DNA from: DATLFQ01 sp035540915
GTDB taxonomy: Bacteria > Actinomycetota > Acidimicrobiia > Acidimicrobiales > GCA-2861595
Reading direction: 5' to 3'
Length of the DNA stretch: 16,268 nucleotides
Assembly (NCBI GenBank): GCA_035540915.1
Contig: DATLFQ010000046.1
Span: 1-16,268, forward strand
Shown: piece by piece, positions 1 through 6,157 of the stretch
Layout of the letters: the number at the start of each line of letters is the position of its first letter
Numbering within the stretch: position 1 is the stretch's first letter
Position numbers and translations under genes: made by a program
The notes under the pieces: model-generated
Databases searched by the model: none
What the model saw: the letters and a program-made list of their open reading frames with translations, nothing else
What the model was told of the DNA's origin: nothing

Positions 1-1
1 G

Positions 2-226
2 GTGGAGATCCACGCCAGCTCGGCCACCGGCGACGTGGGCTTCGCCATCCGCCGGTCGGACGAGAGCCCCGACGAGGACTTGTTCGTCGACGACTCCGAC
101 GAGGGGCTGTTCGGCGTCGACGCCAAGGACACCTTCACCGCCGAGCGCAGCGGGGAACACCACATCACGGTGTACTCCGCCGACAGCCGGGCCACCGCCT
201 ACGCCCTGCGCGTCGAGCGGACCTGA
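2..226 (+). CDS. C-terminal fragment of an unidentified, probably secreted protein
   Basis: The reading frame is open from the left edge to a TGA at 224-226, so only the last 74-75 residues are present; the GTG at position 2 is probably an internal valine. The fragment is very acidic, with runs of Asp and Glu around residues 18-35. It ends in alternating hydrophobic and polar residues (HHITVYSADSRATAYALRVE) that look like the last beta strands of a sandwich domain. The pattern recalls bacterial pre-peptidase C-terminal (PPC) domains, in which a strand like 'YxITVYS...YxLxV' closes the fold; this is a resemblance from memory, not a search result. No membrane anchor follows the domain. The stop codon lies 7 bases from the end of the opposing minus-strand remnant, so the two units converge. 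Function is unknown. Confidence 0.55.
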   Translation: MEIHASSATGDVGFAIRRSDESPDEDLFVDDSDEGLFGVDAKDTFTAERSGEHHITVYSADSRATAYALRVERT

Positions 227-233
227 AGCGCCG

Positions 234-515
234 TCAGCGCCCGGCCGGCGGTCGCCCGGCGGCCACGAAGGTAACCAGGCCGGCGCTGTCGACGTCGCCG
301 TCGCCGTCGCCGACCCGTCCGTAGGGCGCCGAGCAGCCCCAGGTCGGGGCAGCCATCCCCACCACCAGCGCCCGCAGCGCCGGGGGGAACACGGTGGCCT
401 TGCAGTAGCCAGGCGTCGGTGGCACTCGGCGACGGCGCGCTGCACCTCCCGCCCGATGGTCGGCGCAGCGGGCTCCAGCGACGCGACCCGCTCGTGGAAG
501 CGGGGCCGAACCGGC
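234..515 (-). pseudogene. Frame-broken coding remnant downstream of phoU
   Basis: No intact gene fits this 290-base stretch, but it has coding character on the minus strand. From about 425 down to a TGA at 236-234 one frame has third positions that are nearly all G or C, and it encodes a peptide ending GLVTFVAAGRPPAGR. Upstream, from about 512 to 420, the same codon bias appears in a different frame, encoding FHERVASLEPAAPTIGREVQ. Joining them needs a frameshift near 410-425, and no convincing start codon precedes the first part. The C-terminal part has two cysteines (GYCK, WGCS) and a GDGDGDVDSAG stretch resembling a calcium-binding loop. This could be a decayed gene, a sequencing error in a short real gene, or the end of a gene with an unusual start. 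I do not recognise the family. Confidence 0.3.
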
Positions 516-1178
516 TCAACCCGGCGCCACCGGTGGCGCCAGTTGCCCGGTCACCAGGTAGCGGACGCGGTCGCCGATCAGCACTGCGTGGTCGGCGACC
601 CGCTCGATGCACCGGCCGACCAGCGCCAGTTCCAGGGTGGTCTCCAGCCCGAGCTCCGAGCCGAACAGCTCGGCCAGCAGCTGGCGGTGCAGCTCGTCCA
701 TGCGGTCGTCCCAGATGTCGAGCGCCTGGGCCTGGGCCAGGTCGCGCTCGACGTACGCGTCGATGGCCCCGAAGTACAGCCGGCGGGCCTCGTCGCCCAT
801 GCGCGCCAGCAGGCCCCGGACCCGCGGCGACCTGACCGCCGCGGCGGGGCGGGCGGCGAACTCGGCCACGTGGCGCACGAGCTTGCTCGACCGCTCGACC
901 TCGTGCGCCAACCGGACCAGCGTGGTGACCAGCCGAAGGTCGCCGGCGGTCGGTTGCTGGCAGGCCATGATCTCGTAGGCGCGGGCCTCGCACCGCAGGG
1001 TCGCCTCGGCGACGGCCGCGTGCCCGTCCATGACCGACCGGGCCAGCTCGTGGTCGGCCCCCAGCAGTGCCTCGACCGCCGCGGTTATGGCCTCCGGGAC
1101 CACCGACGCCACTGCGACGACCTCGGACTGCAGGTCGTCCAGCGCCTGGACGAAGACGGCTCGGGGGTGGCTGGCCAT
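516..1178 (-). CDS. phoU: PhoU-family phosphate signalling regulator, divergent paralogue (PhoU1)
   Basis: This 220-residue protein has the usual PhoU length and the two-fold repeated three-helix-bundle pattern. PhoU is a cytoplasmic protein that links the PstSCAB transporter to the phosphate sensor kinase. The second repeat has the canonical motif IERVADHAVLIGDRV at about 191-205. In the first repeat the equivalent motif reads HEVERSSKL (92-100), with Lys99 where PhoU proteins normally have Asp, so one metal or partner site looks altered. The ATG at 1178-1176 is chosen because the protein then starts as PhoU proteins do, and an AGGA lies 7 bases upstream. The frame stays open far upstream, but only as a shadow of the kinase gene. 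The gene is divergent from the kinase and shares a PHO-box intergenic region with it. A second PhoU lies at 3429-4100. Confidence 0.9.
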   Translation of the reverse strand: MASHPRAVFVQALDDLQSEVVAVASVVPEAITAAVEALLGADHELARSVMDGHAAVAEATLRCEARAYEIMACQQPTAGDLRLVTTLVRLAHEVERSSKLVRHVAEFAARPAAAVRSPRVRGLLARMGDEARRLYFGAIDAYVERDLAQAQALDIWDDRMDELHRQLLAELFGSELGLETTLELALVGRCIERVADHAVLIGDRVRYLVTGQLAPPVAPG

Positions 1179-1194
1179 GGGGTGGTCCTGGCGA

Positions 1195-1200
1195 ACGATA
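1195..1200 (-). promoter_or_regulatory. Putative -10 element of the phoU1 promoter (TATCGT)
   Basis: Read on the minus strand, TATCGT ends 16 bases before the phoU1 ATG. It follows the PHO box by 41 bp, almost the same gap (42 bp) as between the pstS PHO box and its -10. It overlaps one arm of an imperfectly positioned inverted repeat, GCGAAC (1191-1196) and GTTCGC (1211-1216), which could be a further binding site. No good -35 hexamer is visible, as expected for an activator-dependent actinobacterial promoter. This is inference from sequence only. Confidence 0.45.
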
Positions 1201-1241
1201 CGGCCTGCGGGTTCGCTCAGCGGGCGGTCGTGCGGCGCTGC

Positions 1242-1259
1242 GGTGAACGAGCGGTGAAC
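1242..1259 (-). promoter_or_regulatory. PHO box: two GTTCACC direct repeats, 11-bp period
   Basis: On the minus strand the heptamer GTTCACC occurs at 1259-1253 and again at 1248-1242, separated by GCTC, giving an exact 11-bp period. GTTCACC repeats with this period are the established binding sites for PhoP/PhoB-type response regulators in Streptomyces and relatives. The box lies in the 141-bp intergenic region between phoU1 and the sensor kinase. Its orientation points toward phoU1, though it could also influence the kinase-regulator operon on the other strand. The regulator is presumably the RegX3-like protein at 2486-3208. Confidence 0.75.
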
Positions 1260-1306
1260 ACTCCGGTCCGCTGGCGCCGGGCGCTCGCGGCCCGACGGCG
1301 CTCTCC

Positions 1307-1312
1307 TACAGT
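1307..1312 (+). promoter_or_regulatory. Putative -10 (TACAGT) for a leaderless senX3-like transcript
   Basis: TACAGT is followed by exactly 7 bases and then GTG at 1320, so a transcript starting 7 bases after the hexamer would begin at the start codon. The same layout recurs ahead of ppk, ppx and the sugar dehydrogenase, which strengthens the reading. There is no Shine-Dalgarno sequence in front of this GTG. Confidence 0.45.
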
Positions 1313-1319
1313 CGCGTCC

Positions 1320-2486
1320 GTGGTGGTCCTGCTGGTGGCGTCGCTGATGGCCTTCGCCGCCGCCACGGCGGTACTCGTGCGCGAGCGCGGTCGCCGCGCC
1401 TCGGTTGCCTCCGCGCTGGCCAGATGCGAGCGGGAGCAGGCTGCCCTGGCCGCCGCGCTGGAGCAGGCGCAGGCCACGGCCGCCTCGCTCACCGGCGCCC
1501 TGGAGGCGTTGCCGTTGGGCGTCGCCGTCCTGGACGGCGGCGGGCGGGTGGTTGCCCGCAACGAGTCGGCCCGGTCGCTGATCGGCAGCCGCGACGGCCT
1601 GGCCGCGCAGGCCGTCGCCGAACTGGTCGCCTCGGCCCGCTCGGGCGGCGCGCTCGCACGCACCGTGGAGCTGTACGGGCCGCCCCGGCGGACGCTCTCG
1701 CTGTCGGCGGCGGTGGTCGACCCCGGGGCCGGCACCGTCGCAGTGGTGATCGAGGACGTCTCGGACCGCCGCCGGCTCGACGCGGTCCGCCGGGACTTCG
1801 TGGCCAACGTGAGCCACGAGCTGAAGACGCCCGTGGCCGCCCTCGGCCTGCTGGCCGAGACGTTGATGGCCGAGGACGAACTGCCCGTCGTCCGGCGCCT
1901 GGCCGAGCGGATGGTCACCGAGGCCTTCCGGGTGGCCCGCATCATCGAGGACCTCCTCGACCTCAGCCGCCTGGAGTCCGAGCACGCGGTCGGGACCGAG
2001 CGCGTCGGTCTCGTCGAGGTCATGGCGCAGGCCGCCGACCAGGTCCGGGCGGCTGCCTCGGTGGCCGGCGTGGAGCTGGACGTGGCCGAGGCACCGGCCA
2101 ACTGGGCCGTGCGGGGCGAGCGCCGCCAGCTGGTGTCGGCCGTGGCCAACCTGTTGGAGAACGCGGTCAAGTACTCCGACCGGGGCTCGAAGGTGACGCT
2201 GTCGGCCGGGACCGACGGCCAGTCCTTCGAGCTGTCGGTGGAGGACCACGGGATCGGCATCCCGTCACGCGACCTGGACCGGGTCTTCGAGCGCTTCTAC
2301 CGCGTCGACCGTGGCCGCGGGCGGGACACCGGCGGCACCGGGCTCGGACTGGCCATCGTCCGCCACGTCGCCACCAACCACGGTGGCGAGGTGACGGTGT
2401 CGTCCCACGAAGGGGAGGGTTCGGTCTTCACCCTGCGCCTCCCGGCGCCCCCCGGCCCGATCGGCCTGCTGGCGGACGCCGGCTGA
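1320..2486 (+). CDS. senX3: SenX3-like phosphate sensor histidine kinase (PhoR role)
   Basis: This 388-residue membrane histidine kinase would phosphorylate the adjacent response regulator under phosphate limitation. One transmembrane helix lies at residues 1-20, followed by RERGRR and a coiled-coil stretch (about 22-60). A PAS-like domain spans about 60-150. The dimerization domain holds the H-box DFVANVSHELKTPV with phospho-acceptor His166. The ATPase domain shows the N box around Asn277 to Asn281, DHGIGI (309-314), FERFYR (323-328) and GTGLGLAIV (339-347). The H-box and overall build match mycobacterial SenX3. GTG1320 is chosen because TACAGT precedes it by 7 bases. GTG1254 would add 22 residues rich in Arg but lies inside the PHO box and lacks a ribosome site. 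With only one helix and little extracellular sequence, it probably senses through Pst and PhoU. The stop overlaps the next gene by one base. Confidence 0.9.
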   Translation: MVVLLVASLMAFAAATAVLVRERGRRASVASALARCEREQAALAAALEQAQATAASLTGALEALPLGVAVLDGGGRVVARNESARSLIGSRDGLAAQAVAELVASARSGGALARTVELYGPPRRTLSLSAAVVDPGAGTVAVVIEDVSDRRRLDAVRRDFVANVSHELKTPVAALGLLAETLMAEDELPVVRRLAERMVTEAFRVARIIEDLLDLSRLESEHAVGTERVGLVEVMAQAADQVRAAASVAGVELDVAEAPANWAVRGERRQLVSAVANLLENAVKYSDRGSKVTLSAGTDGQSFELSVEDHGIGIPSRDLDRVFERFYRVDRGRGRDTGGTGLGLAIVRHVATNHGGEVTVSSHEGEGSVFTLRLPAPPGPIGLLADAG

Positions 2487-3208
2487 TGGCGCCGCCCGAC
2501 ACCGCCACCATCCTCGTCGTCGAGGACGAGGAGTCCTTCGTCGAGGCGCTGGTGGTGGGGCTCAAGCGCGAGGGCTTCCTCGTCCAGGTCGCCCGGGACG
2601 GCGTTACGGCGCTGTCGATGTTCGACGCCGTGCGACCGGACCTGGTGCTCCTCGACGTGATGCTGCCGAGCCTGTCCGGCCTCGACGTCTGCCGGGAGAT
2701 TCGGGCCCGCTCCCGCACGCCGATCGTGATGGTCACGGCCAAGGGCTCCGAGATCGACACCGTCGTCGGCCTGGAGGTCGGCGCCGACGACTACGTCACC
2801 AAGCCCTACCGCCTGCGGGAGCTGGTGGCGCGGATCCGGGCCGTCCTGCGCCGGGCTCCCCGGGAGGGCGCCATCCCGAGCGAGGACGTCCTGGAGGTGG
2901 GCGAGGTGGCCCTCGACCCGGCGCGCCACGAGGTGCGGCTGCGCGGCGAGGAGGTGGCGCTGCCGCTCAAGGAGTTCGACCTGCTGGAGATACTGATGGA
3001 CAACGCCGGGCGGGTGCTCACCCGCGAGACCCTCATCGACCGGGTGTGGGGATCCGACTACGTGGGCGACACCAAGACCCTCGACGTCCACGTGAAGCGC
3101 CTGCGGGCCAAGCTGGAGGACGACCCGTCCAACCCGCAGCGCATCGTCACCATCCGGGGCCTGGGCTACCGGTACGAGCGGGCCGGCCGCTCGAGCCCGG
3201 TGGCCTGA
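2486..3208 (+). CDS. regX3: RegX3-like OmpR-family response regulator (PhoB role)
   Basis: This 240-residue protein is a transcription factor activated by phosphorylation. The receiver domain (about 8-122) has the acidic pair Glu13/Asp14, the phospho-acceptor Asp57 in VLLDVMLP, Thr84 and Lys106 in YVTKPY. The winged-helix DNA-binding domain (about 137-232) contains LPLKEFDLLEILM and the recognition region DTKTLDVHVKRLRAKL, ending in RGLGYRY, as in PhoB and RegX3. SEIDTVVGLEVGADDYVTKP and RVWGSDYVGDTKTLD are close to mycobacterial RegX3 as I remember it. The ATG at 2486 overlaps the kinase stop in a TGATG junction, so the two genes are translationally coupled. The protein is the natural candidate to bind the PHO boxes at 1242-1259 and 4100-4128. 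Confidence 0.94.
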   Translation: MAPPDTATILVVEDEESFVEALVVGLKREGFLVQVARDGVTALSMFDAVRPDLVLLDVMLPSLSGLDVCREIRARSRTPIVMVTAKGSEIDTVVGLEVGADDYVTKPYRLRELVARIRAVLRRAPREGAIPSEDVLEVGEVALDPARHEVRLRGEEVALPLKEFDLLEILMDNAGRVLTRETLIDRVWGSDYVGDTKTLDVHVKRLRAKLEDDPSNPQRIVTIRGLGYRYERAGRSSPVA

Positions 3209-3392
3209 GGGCCCGGTACCGCACGGCGATGCCGTCGGCCGTGCCGGCGTCGGCCAGTTCGGGGGCGGCGCCCGGGGCCATCGACCGAGCGGTGGCTTGG
3301 CAGCCCCAGGCCGTTCCGGCAGCCACCAGGGCACCGATGACGACGAGCCGGGCGACGCGCACGACTCTGGGACGCTCCCCGGCCCGGTCCAT
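3147..3392 (-). CDS. Possible small membrane or exported protein between regX3 and phoU2
   Basis: An 81-residue frame starts at ATG 3392-3390 and ends at a stop at 3149-3147 inside the 3' end of regX3 on the other strand. Residues 1-16 are Arg-rich (MDRAGERPRVVRVARL), and residues 15-30 form a hydrophobic stretch (LVVIGALVAAGTAWGC) ending in a cysteine. It therefore looks like a signal anchor or weak lipoprotein signal, followed by about 50 polar residues. Roughly 87% of the first 60 codons end in G or C, somewhat lower than neighbouring genes. It fills most of the otherwise empty 220-bp gap between regX3 and phoU2. No clear ribosome site or known family was recognised. It may be chance; the signal-like N-terminus is the main argument for it. 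Confidence 0.28.
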   Translation of the reverse strand: MDRAGERPRVVRVARLVVIGALVAAGTAWGCQATARSMAPGAAPELADAGTADGIAVRYRALRPPGSSGRPARTGSPGPGW

Positions 3393-3428
3393 TTTCGGGG
3401 CAGTCGCGAACTGGATGACAATGGGCCG

Positions 3429-4100
3429 GTGGTCGAGACGCGCAAGCTGTACCACGAGCAGCTGGAGGAGCTGAAGGACGACACGGCCCGGCTGGCCGCC
3501 ATGGCCTGCGAGCAGGTCGCCCTCGGCACCCAGGCCCTGCTCGACGGCGATCTGGCCGCCGCCGGGACCGTGGTCACCGGCGACGGCCCGCTGGACGACC
3601 TCACCTACGCCATCGAGGAGAACGTCTACCTGCTCCTGGCCCGGCAGGGCCCGGTGGCGGGCGAGCTCCGCACGCTCATCTCGGTGCTGCGGGTGATCCA
3701 CGAGATCGAGCGGTGCGGCGACCTCATGGTGAACGTGGCGAAGGCCACCCGGCGGCTCTTCCCCCACAGCCTGGACCCGAAGATCCGGGGGCTGCTGGAG
3801 CGGATGGGTGCCCAGGCCGGCAACCAGCTCCGCCTGTCGATCGCCGCCTTCCGGGAGGGCGACGTGGCGCAGGCCGAGGCCCTGGCCGACATGGACGACA
3901 CCATGGACGATCTCCAGAAGACCCTGTTCCGGGCCATCTTCGCCGCAGGGGCTGCCGACGAGGCCGACCTGCAGGCGGCCGTCCAGGTGGCGCTCGTTGG
4001 CCGGTACTACGAGCGCATCGCCGACCATGCCGTCAACGTCAGCCAGCGGGTGCGGTTCATGGTCATCGGCACCTTCCGCTCGCCACCCTCCGAGCGCTAG
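3429..4100 (+). CDS. phoU: PhoU-family phosphate signalling regulator (PhoU2)
   Basis: This 223-residue protein has both PhoU repeat motifs intact: HEIERCGDLMVNVAK at about 91-105 and YYERIADHAVNVSQRV at about 193-208. The acidic stretch DMDDTMDDLQK lies at about 154-164. PhoU proteins restrain the phosphate sensor kinase when the Pst transporter is saturated and influence transport itself. The GTG at 3429 gives normal PhoU length and an N-terminus (VETRKLYHEQLEELK) typical of the family. The frame is open 44 codons further upstream to 3297, but that extension is unlike PhoU. A weak -10-like GACAAT (3417-3422) ends 6 bases before the GTG, so it may have its own leaderless promoter. The gene sits between regX3 and pstS rather than after pstB, and its TAG stop touches the first base of the pstS PHO box. 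Confidence 0.92.
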   Translation: MVETRKLYHEQLEELKDDTARLAAMACEQVALGTQALLDGDLAAAGTVVTGDGPLDDLTYAIEENVYLLLARQGPVAGELRTLISVLRVIHEIERCGDLMVNVAKATRRLFPHSLDPKIRGLLERMGAQAGNQLRLSIAAFREGDVAQAEALADMDDTMDDLQKTLFRAIFAAGAADEADLQAAVQVALVGRYYERIADHAVNVSQRVRFMVIGTFRSPPSER

Positions 4101-4128
4101 TTTGCCCGCTGTTCACCGGCTGTTCGCG
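4100..4128 (+). promoter_or_regulatory. PHO box: three 11-bp direct repeats upstream of pstS
   Basis: Three heptamers follow each other at an exact 11-bp period: GTTTGCC (4100-4106), GTTCACC (4111-4117) and GTTCGCG (4122-4128), separated by CGCT and GGCT. The middle unit is the consensus of the actinobacterial PHO box and the flanking units differ at two positions each. The box begins at the last base of the phoU2 stop codon, so nearly all of it is intergenic. It should be the site through which the RegX3-like regulator activates pstSCAB under phosphate starvation. Confidence 0.82.
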
Positions 4129-4170
4129 ATGACGACTCCCGTCGCCCCCTGCGCCGTCAAGCAGGCTTCG

Positions 4171-4176
4171 TAGTGT
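4171..4176 (+). promoter_or_regulatory. Putative -10 of the pst operon (TAGTGT)
   Basis: TAGTGT lies 42 bp downstream of the PHO box. Seven bases later is a GTG (4184) in frame with pstS, so the transcript may begin there. The better-supported translation start is GTG 4220, preceded by GAAGGGG at 4208-4214, which would leave a leader of about 36 bases. No convincing -35 was found between the box and the hexamer. Confidence 0.5.
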
Positions 4177-4219
4177 GCGCGCCGTGACGACGACCGATCG
4201 AACGACAGAAGGGGTGCCG

Positions 4220-5194
4220 GTGCGACGGACCTGGGCGAAGTGCACGGCGGCGATCCTGGCCGGCGGCCTGCTGCTGGCGGCCTGCGGCGACGGCGACGAC
4301 GACGGCGGCAACGGCTCGGCGGGCGGCAACACTCCCGGGGGGGCGGCGCTCTCGGGCGACATCCGCATCGACGGGTCCAGCACGGTGACGCCGCTCATCT
4401 CGCTGGCCGCCGAGGACTTCCAGACCGAGAACCCCGGCGTGCGGGTGACCGTCGGCACCTCCGGGACCGGCGGTGGGTTCGAGAAGTTCTGCAACGGCGA
4501 GACCGATTTCTCCATGGCCTCCCGGGCCATCAAGGACGGGGAGACACAGGCGTGCGCGGCCAAGGGCATCCAGCCCCTGGAGCTCATCGTCGCGAATGAC
4601 GGTCTGTCCGTCGTGGTCAACACCGAGAACGACTGGGCCGAGTGCCTGACCGTCGCCCAGCTCAAGGCGATCTGGGAGCCCGGCAGCACCGTGTCCAACT
4701 GGAACCAGGTCGACCCGTCGTTCCCGAACCAGAAGCTGACGCTGTTCGGCGCCGGCTCGGACTCGGGGACCTTCGACTACTTCACCGGCGAGATCAACGG
4801 CGAGGAGGGGGCGACCAGGACCGACTACAACCCCTCCGAGGACGACAACGTCACCGTCCGAGGCGTGTCGGGTGATCGGGGGGCGATGGGCTACTTCGGG
4901 CTCTCCTACCTGCTGGAGAACGAGGGCAAGGTCAAGGGCGTGGAGATCGACGGCGGCGAGGGCTGCGTGGCCCCGACCGTCGAGACGGTGCAGTCGGGCG
5001 ACTACGAGCCGCTCGGGCGCCCGCTGTTCATCTACGTCAAGGCGGCCGCGGCCCAGCGACCCGAGGTCCAGGCCTTCGCCGAGTACTACATCGAGAACCA
5101 GGAGTCGATCACCGAGGAGGCGCTGTTCGTCCCTCTGACCGACGAGCAGGTCACCAAGGCCACGGCCGATCTGGCCGCCATCACGGGGGGTTGA
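4220..5194 (+). CDS. pstS: PstS, phosphate-binding lipoprotein of the Pst transporter
   Basis: This 324-residue precursor binds phosphate outside the membrane and delivers it to PstCAB. It has a lipoprotein signal peptide: an Arg/Lys n-region (RRTWAK), a hydrophobic core, and the lipobox LLLAAC with lipidated Cys22. An acidic Gly-rich linker (GDGDDDGGNGSAGGN) follows. Binding-loop motifs typical of PstS follow in order: DGSSTVTPL (51-59), GTSGTGGGFEKFCNGETDFSMASR (79-102, shown here only as a landmark by its GTSGTGGG start), and GAGSDSGTFDYF (177-188). GTG4220 is chosen for the ideal signal peptide and the GAAGGGG ribosome site 5 bases upstream. In-frame GTG4184 and GTG4175 are alternatives that add 12 or 15 residues. 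The gene is first in pstSCAB, 3 bases before pstC, and is controlled by the PHO box at 4100-4128. Confidence 0.95.
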   Translation: MRRTWAKCTAAILAGGLLLAACGDGDDDGGNGSAGGNTPGGAALSGDIRIDGSSTVTPLISLAAEDFQTENPGVRVTVGTSGTGGGFEKFCNGETDFSMASRAIKDGETQACAAKGIQPLELIVANDGLSVVVNTENDWAECLTVAQLKAIWEPGSTVSNWNQVDPSFPNQKLTLFGAGSDSGTFDYFTGEINGEEGATRTDYNPSEDDNVTVRGVSGDRGAMGYFGLSYLLENEGKVKGVEIDGGEGCVAPTVETVQSGDYEPLGRPLFIYVKAAAAQRPEVQAFAEYYIENQESITEEALFVPLTDEQVTKATADLAAITGG

Positions 5195-5197
5195 AAG

Positions 5198-6157
5198 TTG
5201 GCGGCGACCGCCACCGGTCGCCCGGCTGGCGCCGAGGGGAACTTCCTGCTCCCCTCGGCGCATCTGCGCCGGCGCCTGCGCGTCGAGCGGGCCGTACGCG
5301 CCGCGTTGTTCGTCGGCGCCATGGTGTCGGTGGCGACGACGGTCGCCATCGCCGTCTCGCTGCTGCGGCCCACCTTCGAGTTCTTCGGCGAAATCCCCGT
5401 CGGCGAGTTCTTCTCGGGGACCACCTGGGCGCCGCTGTTCCGGCCGGCCCAGTTCGGCGTGTGGCCGCTGGTCACCGGGACGTTCCTCATCATGGGGATC
5501 GCCGTCCTGGTGGCCGTGCCCTGCGGCCTGGGGGCGGCCTTCTATCTCAGCGAGTACGCGCGGCCCCGCACCCGGGCCGTCGTGAAGCCGGTGCTGGAGA
5601 TCCTGGCCGGCATCCCGACGGTGGTCTTCGGCTTCTTCGCCCTGTTCTTCGTCAATCCCCAGATCGTTCAGCGGTTCTGGCCCTTCGGCGACGTGGGCAC
5701 GTTCTCGGGCCTGGCCGCCGGCCTGGTGGTGGGCGTCATGATCCTGCCGACCATGGCATCACTGGCCGAGGACGCCATGGCTGCGGTCCCCGGTTCGCTG
5801 CGCGACGGTGCCCTCGCCCTTGGTGCCACACGGCGGGAGGTGTGCACCAAGGTCATCTTCCCGGCCGCCCTCTCCGGCATCGTCGCCGCCACCGTGCTGG
5901 CCTTCTCCCGGGCCATCGGCGAGACGACGATCGTGCTGCTGGCCGCCGGCAGCAACCCTCGGTTCACGTTGAACCCGGGCGAGGGCGTGCAGACCATGGC
6001 GTCGTTCATCGGCTTCGCCGGCATCGGTGACCAGCCCACCGGGTCGACGGGGTACAAGACGATCTTCGCGGTCGGCACATTGCTGTTCGCAATCACGTTC
6101 GTGCTCAACTTCCTCAGTGTCAGGGTGGTGCGGCGGTTCCGCGAGGTCTACGAATGA
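5198..6157 (+). CDS. pstC: PstC, phosphate ABC transporter permease
   Basis: This 319-residue inner-membrane permease forms the phosphate channel with PstA. Hydrophobic segments lie at about 35-55, 92-118, 133-152, 168-188, 222-250 and 287-308. The cytoplasmic EAA-type loop that contacts PstB is at about 191-225 (EDAMAAVPGSLRDGALALGA and onward). FSRAIGETTIVLLAAG (236-251) is typical of PstC. The start is an unusual TTG at 5198, three bases after the pstS stop; a G-rich run (5184-5190) may act as a weak ribosome site, and coupling to pstS is likely. The first 30 residues form a variable cytoplasmic extension. The TGA overlaps the pstA ATG in an ATGA junction. Confidence 0.95.
   Translation: MAATATGRPAGAEGNFLLPSAHLRRRLRVERAVRAALFVGAMVSVATTVAIAVSLLRPTFEFFGEIPVGEFFSGTTWAPLFRPAQFGVWPLVTGTFLIMGIAVLVAVPCGLGAAFYLSEYARPRTRAVVKPVLEILAGIPTVVFGFFALFFVNPQIVQRFWPFGDVGTFSGLAAGLVVGVMILPTMASLAEDAMAAVPGSLRDGALALGATRREVCTKVIFPAALSGIVAATVLAFSRAIGETTIVLLAAGSNPRFTLNPGEGVQTMASFIGFAGIGDQPTGSTGYKTIFAVGTLLFAITFVLNFLSVRVVRRFREVYE

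Noticed and set aside
294..311. Three GTCGCC repeats as a possible repeat element or array
   Set aside because: Only three short units with no spacers; explained by an alternating Asp-Gly codon run on the minus strand.
1191..1216. Inverted repeat GCGAAC / GTTCGC in the phoU1 promoter as a separate operator
   Set aside because: The arms are only six bases with a 14-base spacer, too weak to list alone; mentioned under the phoU1 -10.
1254..1319. GTG1254 as start of the sensor kinase
   Set aside because: It lies inside the PHO box and lacks a ribosome site, while GTG1320 follows a -10 hexamer at leaderless spacing. It is kept as an alternative because its Arg-rich N-terminus is plausible.
516..2249. 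phoU1 as part of a 577-residue protein starting inside the kinase gene
   Set aside because: The upstream part is antisense to senX3-like with no domain; the ATG at 1178 gives a normal PhoU with a ribosome site and promoter signals.
3297..3428. N-terminal extension of phoU2 from an upstream start
   Set aside because: The 44 added residues are Gly/Asp-rich and unlike any PhoU N-terminus; the GTG at 3429 gives the usual length.
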